Assembly (NCBI GenBank): GCA_905212515.1
Contig: CAJMEU010000011.1
Location: forward strand, 1-30,966
Direction of reading: 5' to 3'
Length of the DNA: 30,966 bases
From: an uncultured Oscillospiraceae bacterium
GTDB lineage: Bacteria > Bacillota > Clostridia > Oscillospirales > Ruminococcaceae
Shown here: one piece after another, positions 24,297 through 30,900 of the stretch
Numbering within the stretch: the stretch's first letter is position 1
Layout: the number at the start of each line of letters is the position of its first letter
Notes under the pieces: generated by a model
What the model saw: only the letters and a program-made list of their open reading frames with translations
Told to the model about the DNA's origin: nothing
Databases searched by the model: none
Program-made: the position numbers and the translations under genes

Positions 24297-25373
24297 TTAC
24301 GCCAGATAGGGGTCCTCGCTCATGTTGTCCACGGTGAAGTCCATCCAGGCCTGGCCGTAAATGACGTGGCCTTCCACCACAACGCTCTCATAGCCCTCGG
24401 CGCCCAGGTCGTCGCCGGTCTTCACTTCGCCGCCTTCTTTCACGATGCGGGCGGCCTCGCACATGGCATAGCTGGCCGCGTCGGTGTCCCACGAGCTGTA
24501 CATGCTGATGGCGCCGCTCTCCAGATAGGCGCCGGCCACGTCGGCCACGCTGGTGCCGATCACCTTCACCTCGCCGATCTTGCCCGCTTCCTCAACGGCC
24601 AGGGCCGCGCCGGCGGGGTCGATGACCGAGCAGCCGATGATGCCCACCAGGTCGGGGTAAGTTTTCAGCAGCTCCTGTGTCTTGGTGTAGGCGGTGTCGT
24701 GATCCTCGTTGGACTCCACGAAATCAGCCACCAGGTACATGTCGGGATATTTTTCTTTCTGATAGGCAACGGCCGCGTTGGCCCATTCCATATGGGTCTG
24801 CGCCTGGACCGAGCCCACGATGATGGCATACCCGCCCTTGCCGTCCGTCAGTTCGGCCAAGGCGTCGATGAAATGCTCGCCGTAGGCGGCGTTCTGGAAC
24901 GCCTCCACGTCATAGTTCACATTCTGCGCCGTGGGCGCCTCGTGGCTGATGACGACGATGCCCGCGTCCATGGCTTTCTTCATGGACACTTCCAGCGTCT
25001 CGGTGGAGTTGGGCACCACCTGGATCACGTCCACGCCCTCGGTGATGGCGTCTTCCAGCGCCTGCAGCTGCAGGGCCGCGTCGGCGGTAGAGGGGCCGCT
25101 CTGATAAAATTCGCCGCCGTGCTCAGACACCCAGCGCTCGCCGCCGGGGATCATGCGGTCAAACCAGGCAACGCCCACCAGTTTGGGGATGCTGACGATC
25201 TTCAGCGCCTCGCCCGCGGGCTGGGACGCCGGGGCCGCGCTTGATGCGGGGGTGCTGCCCGTGGATGCGGGCGTGGATGCCGGGGCTGCGGAAGAGCTGC
25301 CGGAACTGCAGCCGGCCATAGCCAGCGCCAGCGCCAAGGCCAATACCAATGCGAGGATGCGTTTCTTTTTCAT
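24297..25373 (-). CDS. Sugar-type ABC substrate-binding lipoprotein (LsrB/RhaS-like)
   Basis: A 358-aa lipoprotein that would capture the substrate outside the membrane. It has a signal peptide with lipobox AMAGC (Cys22), then a Ser/Ala/Pro linker to about residue 54, then a periplasmic-binding-protein type 1 fold. Segments such as IPKLVGVAWFDRM, GPSTADAALQLQALEDAI, GVDVIQVVPN and SMYSSWDTDAASYAM resemble, by recall, LsrB (AI-2) and RhaS (rhamnose) binding proteins. The true ligand cannot be read. Start ATG 25373 has AGGAGGG at ideal spacing. It lies 83 bp after the repressor gene behind a weak terminator and is followed by a strong protective hairpin, consistent with high expression. Confidence 0.92.
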   Translation of the reverse strand: MKKKRILALVLALALALAMAGCSSGSSSAAPASTPASTGSTPASSAAPASQPAGEALKIVSIPKLVGVAWFDRMIPGGERWVSEHGGEFYQSGPSTADAALQLQALEDAITEGVDVIQVVPNSTETLEVSMKKAMDAGIVVISHEAPTAQNVNYDVEAFQNAAYGEHFIDALAELTDGKGGYAIIVGSVQAQTHMEWANAAVAYQKEKYPDMYLVADFVESNEDHDTAYTKTQELLKTYPDLVGIIGCSVIDPAGAALAVEEAGKIGEVKVIGTSVADVAGAYLESGAISMYSSWDTDAASYAMCEAARIVKEGGEVKTGDDLGAEGYESVVVEGHVIYGQAWMDFTVDNMSEDPYLA

Positions 25374-25412
25374 ACTGTTTTCCCTCCTGTTTTTTGCACT
25401 TGCTTCATTACG

Positions 25413-25435
25413 AAAAATAGCCTGCGGCTATCTTT
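25413..25435 (-). terminator. Leaky terminator or attenuator between repressor and binding protein
   Basis: AAAAATAGCC (25413-25422) pairs with GGCTATCTTT (25426-25435) with a 3-nt loop and one G-U pair; on the minus strand the stem ends in five Ts. It may cut part of the transcription from the repressor promoter. No clear second promoter was found before the binding-protein gene. Confidence 0.5.
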
Positions 25436-25456
25436 TCGGCCACGGGGGCATCGCTC

Positions 25457-26251
25457 TCACACGATGCGCAGGTCCTTCACCTGCCGCGCCATCTGATCGT
25501 GCAGCATGGGGTCCAGGTCGCTGTCCGTCACCACGCAGTCCAGGTCGGACAGGTCGCACACTTTGATCATGGCTACCTTGCCGTACTTCGAGCTGTCGGC
25601 CGCCAGCACCACCCTGCCCGCCGAGCGGCACAGCTTTGATTTGATGGACGCCTCAGGCAAGTCGGTGTTGGACACGCCGAACTCCGCGTCGATGGCGTCC
25701 GCCGAAAGGAACAGGGTGTTGAAACGGATACGGCTGATCAGGTCCTCGGTCATAGAGCCCACCACCACATTGTAATCCTCCCGCTTCACGCCACCCGTCA
25801 CCACCACGGTGGTGCTGGGGGCAACGCCGATCATGGTGGCAAAGCCCAGGTCATAAGTAAATACGGTCACGTGCTTTTTCCGCGCAATGGCCTCGCCGAT
25901 CTGAAATGCCGTGGGGCCGGAATCCAGGAACAGGGTGGCGCCGTCCTGCACCAGCTCGGCGCAGCAGGCGCCGATGCGCTTTTTCTGCTCAATGCGGATG
26001 AGCATTTTTTCTGAGTAGACATGCTCATAAGAGGAACTGTGGCGGATCCAGATGGCGCCGCCGTGGGTGCGCTGGATACGCCCCTCGCGCACTAGGATGT
26101 CCAAATCGCGCCGGATGGTCGATTCAGACACCCGCTGATCCGCCGCCAGTTCGCTGATCTTGGCCGTGCCGTTTTCCTCTAAATAGGCCACCACCTTATT
26201 CAGCCGCTCCGCCGGGATGTCGATGCCAGCGTTTTCTATGCAGTCCGCCAT
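25457..26251 (-). CDS. DeoR-family transcriptional regulator
   Basis: DeoR regulators bind DNA through an N-terminal winged helix and sense a phosphosugar with a C-terminal DeoRC domain. Here the HTH covers about 31-55 (ISELAADQRVSESTIRRDLDIL) and is followed by the family wing EGRIQRTHGGAI. The sensor half shows DGATLFLDSGPTAFQIGEAI, VVTGGV and FLSADAIDAEFGVSN. The start at ATG 26251 is set by GGGG 5 nt upstream; an in-frame ATG at 26293 lacks a site and overlaps the -10 box. This gives 264 aa, close to the usual 250-260. First gene of the sugar operon, so it probably represses it until a phosphorylated product of the FGGY kinase accumulates. Confidence 0.93.
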   Translation of the reverse strand: MADCIENAGIDIPAERLNKVVAYLEENGTAKISELAADQRVSESTIRRDLDILVREGRIQRTHGGAIWIRHSSSYEHVYSEKMLIRIEQKKRIGACCAELVQDGATLFLDSGPTAFQIGEAIARKKHVTVFTYDLGFATMIGVAPSTTVVVTGGVKREDYNVVVGSMTEDLISRIRFNTLFLSADAIDAEFGVSNTDLPEASIKSKLCRSAGRVVLAADSSKYGKVAMIKVCDLSDLDCVVTDSDLDPMLHDQMARQVKDLRIV

Positions 26252-26288
26252 GGGCGCCCCGTCCCCCTTTTCTCTGTCTTTCAAGCAA

Positions 26289-26318
26289 ATCATAGCACAG
26301 CAGTGACAGCTTGCGCAA
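26289..26318 (-). promoter_or_regulatory. Promoter of the sugar operon
   Basis: On the minus strand TTGCGC (26313-26318), an 18-bp spacer and TATGAT (26289-26294) form a fair SigA-type promoter 38 bp before the DeoR gene start. A 13-bp palindrome CTGTTT-T-AAACAG (26358-26370) about 40 bp upstream could be an operator. Confidence 0.55.
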
Positions 26319-26409
26319 TAATTTGATAGAATTTGAAATATTTATCACGGTATTTTTCTGTTTTAAACAGGAAATATCCCATATTCTTTCACGGATTGCA
26401 CAATTCTGC

Positions 26410-26462
26410 AAAAAAATCCTTCCATTCTTCCACAACATTTCATCGTGGAAGAACGGAAGGAT
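26410..26462 (-). terminator. Terminator of the creatininase-family gene
   Basis: An 18-nt arm (26416-26433) pairs with 26445-26462 with a single mismatch and an 11-nt loop; seven A residues at 26410-26416 give a T-run on the minus strand. It lies 32 bp past the creatininase-family stop and separates it from the sugar operon. The remaining 26295-26409 is AT-rich and holds the operon promoter and the palindrome described there; I see no gene in it. Confidence 0.9.
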
Positions 26463-26494
26463 GGTTGCTTTCTGCAGTTTTGTGCGCCCTTGGC

Positions 26495-27274
26495 TTACAG
26501 GGCGGGGATGGCCTGGATCTCGCGGAACACTTCCACCAGCTTTTCGCCGGCAAAAGCCAGCAGTTTTTCGCCTTTCTCGGGCGTGCCCTTGGTGGCGTCC
26601 CCGATGACGCCCGTGGCTGTGATATCTTTCGTCACCCAGCCCATATTCACCGGGCCGAACACGGTGACGTATTTGTTGCGGCGCATCTGCTCGGGCGGGA
26701 AGGTGGCCACCAGTTCCTTTTCATCCACCAGGTCCGGCCGCAGCGCCATGATAAGGCTCGTCTCCAGCTCGCAGGCGTGGAACACGCCGTCCCGGGGGCT
26801 CTCCTGGATGTCCTTCAGAATGTCGGCCCAGAAATCGGTGAACCACCAGTCGATCACAAAGGGGCGCACGCCGAAATCGTCCCGCAGGTCGCGGGCACAG
26901 GCATTCAGCACGTCGGTGTTGCCGCCGTGGGAATTCAGCAGCACCAGCTTTTCGAACCCGTGATGGGCCACGCTTTTGGCAATGTCGCGCACAATGGCGG
27001 CCAGGGTGTTCATGCTGTAGGTCAGCGTGCCGCAAAAGCCCATGTGCTCGTTGCTTTTGCCCACAGCCACCACCGGCAGCACCAGTACGTCCATATCGGC
27101 CGGCACCCGCCGGCCGAAAGATGCAAGCACGCCCTCCAGGATAATGGTGTCCGTGCCCACCGGCAGGTGTTTGCCGTGCTGCTCGTGGGCGGCCACCGGC
27201 AGCACCACAATGGTGTTCTTCTTGTCCATGGCGGCCACTTCGTTGGATCGGCACTCGGTCAAACGTTTATACAT
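26495..27274 (-). CDS. Creatininase-family amidohydrolase
   Basis: The creatininase family includes creatinine amidohydrolase, archaeal FAPy deformylases and mycofactocin MftE, all metal-dependent amide hydrolases. Metal-ligand motifs are complete: AAHEQHGKHLPVGTD at 28-42 (E31, H33, D42), LLNSHGGNTD at 112-121 (H116), and HACELETS at 166-173. Start at ATG 27274 is set by GGAGTG 6 nt upstream; a longer frame from 27337 would include the promoter leader. That gives 259 aa, the usual size. It is transcribed alone, with an extended -10 promoter upstream and a long-stem terminator downstream. The substrate is not readable; it lies near, but not within, the sugar operon. Confidence 0.88.
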   Translation of the reverse strand: MYKRLTECRSNEVAAMDKKNTIVVLPVAAHEQHGKHLPVGTDTIILEGVLASFGRRVPADMDVLVLPVVAVGKSNEHMGFCGTLTYSMNTLAAIVRDIAKSVAHHGFEKLVLLNSHGGNTDVLNACARDLRDDFGVRPFVIDWWFTDFWADILKDIQESPRDGVFHACELETSLIMALRPDLVDEKELVATFPPEQMRRNKYVTVFGPVNMGWVTKDITATGVIGDATKGTPEKGEKLLAFAGEKLVEVFREIQAIPAL

Positions 27275-27351
27275 CGCTTCCACTCCTTTTTTGATGAACA
27301 TCCGCGCTGCCGGGCACGGAAAAGCCGGCCCGGCCACGCCCTGTTTTTCCC

Positions 27352-27379
27352 ATCATAACACGAAACAGGCTGATTGCAA
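27352..27379 (-). promoter_or_regulatory. Promoter of the creatininase-family gene (extended -10)
   Basis: TTGCAA (27374-27379), a 16-bp spacer and TATGAT (27352-27357) preceded by TGT, the extended -10 form. The leader is about 70 nt and contains an inverted repeat GCCGGGC/GCCCGGC. Confidence 0.65.
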
Positions 27380-27382
27380 ATG

Positions 27383-27410
27383 AAAAAAGTCAAAAGGCCG
27401 TCACGCCTTT
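27383..27410 (-). terminator. Terminator of the secreted glycosidase-like gene
   Basis: AAAGGC (27393-27398) pairs with GCCTTT (27405-27410); on the minus strand TTTGACTTTTTT follows. The stem is short but sits 3 bp past the stop codon. Confidence 0.6.
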
Positions 27411-27413
27411 CGC

Positions 27414-29651
27414 TCACCCGCGGGCAATGCCGTATTGGGCGCAGATCCTGGTGAACTCCGCGCTGCCCACAAAGCCCCCGAACACTTCCTCGCGGGTCTT
27501 GCCCTGGCGCAGCAGAGTCACCCAGGTGCGCAGGCCGGCGGCGTCGTACTCCCGCCCCATAAAGGCGCGGTATAGCTGTTTGACGTAATCCTCATCGCTG
27601 TAGCCCTTGGCCGTGAACTCCCTGCTGAAAATAAAGCCGTAGGCCGCGTCGCGGCCGTTTGCGCTGTGATCCGCCAGCCTGGCGCACCAATCGGCCAGGC
27701 CCTGCGCCTCCGGCGCGCGGCCCAGGCACACGTCGTACAGCCGCGTGACGAACGCCGTCACGCCCGCTTCGCGCCCGCACACGCTACACGGGCCCGCGGG
27801 GATGGTGCCGTACTGGGGCACCGCCACGCTGCCGCCGTGCACGATGCCGTACCCTTGGCAGATGCCGGCAAATTCCTTGCTGCCCACAAAGCCGTTGAAC
27901 ACTTCCTCCCGGGTGGTGCCGCTCTCCAGCAGCGCCATCCAGCTGTCCAGGCCGGCTTTGTCATACTCCCGCCCCATAAAGGCGCGGTACAGCTGTTTCA
28001 CATAGTCCTCATTGCAGTAGTTCTTCTGCTTGAACTCCTTGCTGAAAATGAAATTATAGGCCACGTCGCTGCCGCTGGAGGAGTAATTGGCCAATTTCGA
28101 ACTCCACAGGCCCAAGCCGCCGGCGTCCGGCGCGCGGTTCAGGCAGGTGGAATACAGCCGCGTCACAAAGGCCCGGATCTTCTCCATGTCCGGCTTGGTG
28201 GAGGGCGCGCCATAATTGGGTACCAGGTCCTGCACCGGCCGCCCGGCAGCCTGCAGGATCAGCTGCTCGATCCACGCCTGGTCGGCCCCGTTCCCGTTGT
28301 CGATCTTCTCGTACACGGTCTCGGCCAAATGGCCGGCGATGGTGAAGTTGAACCGCGGGTCGGCGGAGCCGCCGGTGTTGAGGATGAAACAGTCCACCAT
28401 GGGGTCATACTGGGCCGCATAGTAGGAGATGGCCAAAGCCGCGGCCTGGTACAGCTCATTGCCGTTGTACAGGCAGAACCCCTGTTCCGTCAGCATCACA
28501 CGGTGCTGGGCACCGAACGTGTCGCGCACATAATCCGTCAGCACCCGCAGATTGGCGCCGTCCACAAACATGGCCGCGGGGCTCACAGGGTTGTAGCCCA
28601 CCTGGTTCCAGATGGCCGTGTCGTACATAATGGACGGATAAAGGTGATAGGAGATACACCAGTCCACCCCCGGCTGGATCTTTGCCACCTCGGCGTTGAA
28701 GCAGTCCAGCATCACCTTGCCGGAGATCTCCCGCCCCTCGTCACTGTGGGTCCAGTTGTGGTCCAGCGAGATGCTGCACCGGCTGATGTCGGTGGTTTTC
28801 CGCACCGCGTTGTACATGTTGCAGAACGCGCGGGCGTACTTGGCCGCCACGGCCGTGGGGTCCAGCGTGCCGCTGTAATGCCAGTCGTTGGGGTCGTTGA
28901 CCTCGTTGCCCAGGATGAAGTTGTCCACGCTGGCGTCCCAGGCGGACAGCCGCCACATAAAGAATTCAAAGAAGGCCTTGATCGCCTCCCCGCCCACCCC
29001 GGTGGTGGCGGGCGCGTAATACGTAAAGCCGGGCACGCGGGAGTCCTCGTCGATCAAAAATTCCCTGCCGGGCCGGTACCGCAGCAGGAACACCACGCTG
29101 ACGGAGATGTTTTGCTGGTTCAAACTGTGGACCCGCTCCATGAACATCTCGATGGCGCTCAGGTCGAACCAGAAGGTCCTGCCGTCGTACTCCCAGGCAT
29201 AGGGGTAGAGGAAATTTCCCGGGTCATGGTCGTCGATCAGTTCGTCGATCCACAAATTAAAAAGGGTATGCTGTCCCCCGTAATTCCCCGTGATCATACC
29301 CTGTTCGCCCTTATAGTTGGTGGCCGTGGCAAAGGCGTCCACCTGCCGGTAAACCCCTTCCAGCCCCAGCGCCCGCTGGATCAGCGCATCCGGTTCGGGC
29401 TGCAGCCCGTCCTCTTGCGGCAGTTCCGCCTCCTGCAGGCTGGCCTCCGGCGCCGCCTCGCTCTCTGCCGGCGGCGCCTCTTCCAGCGGCAGGGAGGCCG
29501 CGCCGCCCGGCCCATCTTCCTCCGATACCAGCGGCGCCTCCTGCAAGGGCAGATCTGCCGCCTCCTCCGCAAACGCGCCGGCGCCCTGCGCGAAAAGCAA
29601 AGCCGCCGCCAAACAGCCGGCCAGCGCGCGCCTCATCAACTTCCTTTTCAT
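27414..29651 (-). CDS. Secreted glycosidase-like protein: DUF5722 barrel plus two DUF4214 repeats
   Basis: A 745-aa exported protein. Signal peptide 1-28 (AGAFA-EE cleavage), then an acidic Pro/Glu linker to about 88. Residues about 95-475 match the DUF5722 family by recalled pattern: FWFDLSAIEMFMERVHSL, then FILGNEVNDPNDWHY with Glu250, and MLTEQGF with Glu389. A GNE on one strand and a TEQ on a later strand look like the acid/base and nucleophile of clan GH-A barrels, so glycan hydrolysis is plausible but unproven. Residues 493-602 and 633-742 are two DUF4214 domains (FVTRLYxxCLxRAPxxxGL, KQLYRAFMGREYD), which may bind surface polymers. The segment CSVCG lies between them. The ATG at 29651 has AGGAGG about 10 nt upstream. 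It has its own promoter and terminator. Confidence 0.85.
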   Translation of the reverse strand: MKRKLMRRALAGCLAAALLFAQGAGAFAEEAADLPLQEAPLVSEEDGPGGAASLPLEEAPPAESEAAPEASLQEAELPQEDGLQPEPDALIQRALGLEGVYRQVDAFATATNYKGEQGMITGNYGGQHTLFNLWIDELIDDHDPGNFLYPYAWEYDGRTFWFDLSAIEMFMERVHSLNQQNISVSVVFLLRYRPGREFLIDEDSRVPGFTYYAPATTGVGGEAIKAFFEFFMWRLSAWDASVDNFILGNEVNDPNDWHYSGTLDPTAVAAKYARAFCNMYNAVRKTTDISRCSISLDHNWTHSDEGREISGKVMLDCFNAEVAKIQPGVDWCISYHLYPSIMYDTAIWNQVGYNPVSPAAMFVDGANLRVLTDYVRDTFGAQHRVMLTEQGFCLYNGNELYQAAALAISYYAAQYDPMVDCFILNTGGSADPRFNFTIAGHLAETVYEKIDNGNGADQAWIEQLILQAAGRPVQDLVPNYGAPSTKPDMEKIRAFVTRLYSTCLNRAPDAGGLGLWSSKLANYSSSGSDVAYNFIFSKEFKQKNYCNEDYVKQLYRAFMGREYDKAGLDSWMALLESGTTREEVFNGFVGSKEFAGICQGYGIVHGGSVAVPQYGTIPAGPCSVCGREAGVTAFVTRLYDVCLGRAPEAQGLADWCARLADHSANGRDAAYGFIFSREFTAKGYSDEDYVKQLYRAFMGREYDAAGLRTWVTLLRQGKTREEVFGGFVGSAEFTRICAQYGIARG
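27426..28175 (-). repeat. Tandem DUF4214 coding repeat
   Basis: Two copies of a 110-codon unit (27426-27755 and 27846-28175) lie 417-420 bp apart. A stretch at 27548-27572 is identical to 27965-27989 (25 bases, period 417 bp). The retained DNA identity suggests a fairly recent duplication or gene conversion. Confidence 0.85.
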
Positions 29652-29693
29652 GATCCCCCCGCCTCCTTAAACCATGCTGGATTCCCTGTTTCC

Positions 29694-29722
29694 ATATTAG
29701 CAAAGTCTTCTGGCATAGTCAA
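29694..29722 (-). promoter_or_regulatory. Promoter of the secreted glycosidase-like gene
   Basis: TTGACT (29717-29722), a 17-bp spacer and TATTAG-side TAATAT (29694-29699) on the minus strand form a good SigA-type promoter about 43 bp before the start codon. Confidence 0.7.
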
Positions 29723-29740
29723 TGCGGCCGCCAAGAAGGC

Positions 29741-29774
29741 AAATAAAAAGCCCCAGTTTGTAACCAGAGCCTTT
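29741..29774 (-). terminator. Terminator of the HNH restriction gene
   Basis: A 13-bp stem with several G-U pairs forms between 29746-29758 and 29762-29774 (RNA: AAAGGCUCUGGUU, loop ACA, AACUGGGGCUUUU), followed by UAUUU. It starts 22 bp past the HNH gene stop. Confidence 0.7.
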
Positions 29775-29795
29775 GTCGGGAAATTTTACATACCC

Positions 29796-30788
29796 TTAAA
29801 ATGACTTTTCGTCCTCTTCAATTTGTGCTCGAATTTTTTCGATATCATGGCCGGAATGCAACAGTTTGAGTTGCTCATAGCAGTTCGGGCATAAAGCCGC
29901 AATATTTTGCGGCTTGTCTAATCCGTTTTTTGCCAACGGTATTAAATGATAAGTCTTCAAAAATGGCTTACCTTCTATTTGAAAGGGTGCAGCTTTTTTG
30001 CACAGTTGACAGCGGCCATGGGCTCTTCGCTTTACATATTCTCGAACGTACAAATTATACTCATAAGTAATAGTTTTTGTCGTACGCGAGCGCGCGATTC
30101 CATCCACATGCGCCACTTTTTCTCGCAATGCCTTATCAGATATCTCTTGGGTGGTCCGTCCAATATATTTTTGTTCACGCTCCACAAATCCTTGGTTTAA
30201 AAGATTTTGGCTGATTAATTGCAAGGGAAATTTCCAGACAGTTCTCATATTGCCTGAAAAATCAAGTTCTTTCTTCTGAAACGGGGTTGCTACAAGTTTT
30301 ACAATACCACGATACAAATACTTACGGCTGCTAAAAACCTCAAATAAATAGACAATTACACCATTGCTGTTAGAATTTTTAAGGGTTTTATTTTGGGCAT
30401 AGTCAATCTCTTGATCACCATCCATACCCATACCCGTGTAATAAAAAGTGTCCCCCTGCCAGTAGTCCACATAGGCATTGTTGGGGTCATCATGATGCGA
30501 GGTAAGCACCAAAGCACCTGTGGAATGAGACCTTCTCATTCCGCCTTGTGTGCTACATTTAAAAATTGCACAAAGTTCTTCGTTAGAATACTCTTTGCCA
30601 ATTTCCAGCTTTGAAACGAGATCATTTTTTCGCTTTCCTATAAATTCTTGAACCTCTTCAGGATCAAATAATTTTTTCCTATTTCCCACTTGTTTATAAG
30701 GTAGTCCTTCGTCAATCATACGGTAAAGTGTCGCCCGCGCTATACCTGTTACATCTAAAATCTCAGCAACGGTTAATAAATTTTTCAT
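29796..30788 (-). CDS. HTH + SRA-like + HNH nuclease, putative modification-dependent (type IV) restriction enzyme
   Basis: A 330-aa three-part protein. Residues 1-50 are a MerR/excisionase-type HTH (LLTVAEILDVTGIARATLYRMI, then GLPYKQVGNRKKLFDPEEVQEFI). Residues about 62-190 resemble the SRA-like base-reading domain of ScoMcrA-type enzymes: YSNEELCAIFKCSTQGGMRRS, VDYWQGDTFYYTGMGMDGDQEI, NKTLKNSNSNGVIVYLFE. Residues 255-314 are an HNH nuclease with zinc pairs C260/C263 and C300/C303, catalytic HLIPLA (H281), QNIAALC (N295) and H311/H314. It probably cuts DNA carrying modified bases. The ATG at 30788 has GGAG 6 nt upstream; a longer frame from 30833 would start inside the -10 region. Sampled lines are 33-47% GC against 70% in a murA line, so transfer is likely. 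No methylase gene is adjacent. Confidence 0.83.
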   Translation of the reverse strand: MKNLLTVAEILDVTGIARATLYRMIDEGLPYKQVGNRKKLFDPEEVQEFIGKRKNDLVSKLEIGKEYSNEELCAIFKCSTQGGMRRSHSTGALVLTSHHDDPNNAYVDYWQGDTFYYTGMGMDGDQEIDYAQNKTLKNSNSNGVIVYLFEVFSSRKYLYRGIVKLVATPFQKKELDFSGNMRTVWKFPLQLISQNLLNQGFVEREQKYIGRTTQEISDKALREKVAHVDGIARSRTTKTITYEYNLYVREYVKRRAHGRCQLCKKAAPFQIEGKPFLKTYHLIPLAKNGLDKPQNIAALCPNCYEQLKLLHSGHDIEKIRAQIEEDEKSF

Positions 30789-30798
30789 ATTCCGCTCC

Positions 30799-30835
30799 TT
30801 TGTATCACCGTTTCGTTTTATTTGTCTCACCATTT
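30799..30835 (-). promoter_or_regulatory. Two 15-bp direct repeats in the HNH gene leader
   Basis: TTTGTATCACCGTTT (30799-30813) and TTTGTCTCACCATTT (30821-30835) match at 13 of 15 bases and lie 22 bp apart, about two helical turns, between the -10 box and the ribosome site. They look like an operator, possibly for the gene's own HTH. Confidence 0.55.
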
Positions 30836-30838
30836 TGT

Positions 30839-30867
30839 ATTATACGTTCAAGTCAAATACTTGTCAA
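30839..30867 (-). promoter_or_regulatory. Perfect consensus promoter of the HNH gene
   Basis: TTGACA (30862-30867), a 17-bp spacer and TATAAT (30839-30844): both boxes and spacing equal the SigA consensus. Unregulated, this would be a very strong promoter. Confidence 0.9.
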
Positions 30868-30870
30868 TAG

Positions 30871-30900
30871 AAAAACCGCCGGCAAAAGCCGGCGGTTTTT
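30871..30900 (-). terminator. Bidirectional terminator after tRNA-Gln
   Basis: CCGCCGGC and GCCGGCGG around an AAAA loop, flanked by AAAAA and TTTTT (30871-30900), form a 13-bp stem with T-runs on both strands. It directly follows the tRNA 3' end. Confidence 0.9.

Noticed and set aside
17260..26251. Assigning the operon to AI-2 (lsr) uptake
   Set aside because: The binding protein resembles LsrB and there is an FGGY kinase, but no LsrF or LsrG homologue is present. M42 and BtpA genes fit sgc better, so no lsr names were given.
26358..26370. Palindrome CTGTTT-T-AAACAG as a certain DeoR operator
   Set aside because: It lies about 40 bp upstream of the -35 box and no second copy was found near the operon, so it is noted only as a possibility.
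27666..29804. 712-codon open frame on the plus strand
   Set aside because: Antisense to the secreted DUF5722/DUF4214 protein, with repetitive His/Gly/Val composition and no ribosome site or domain.
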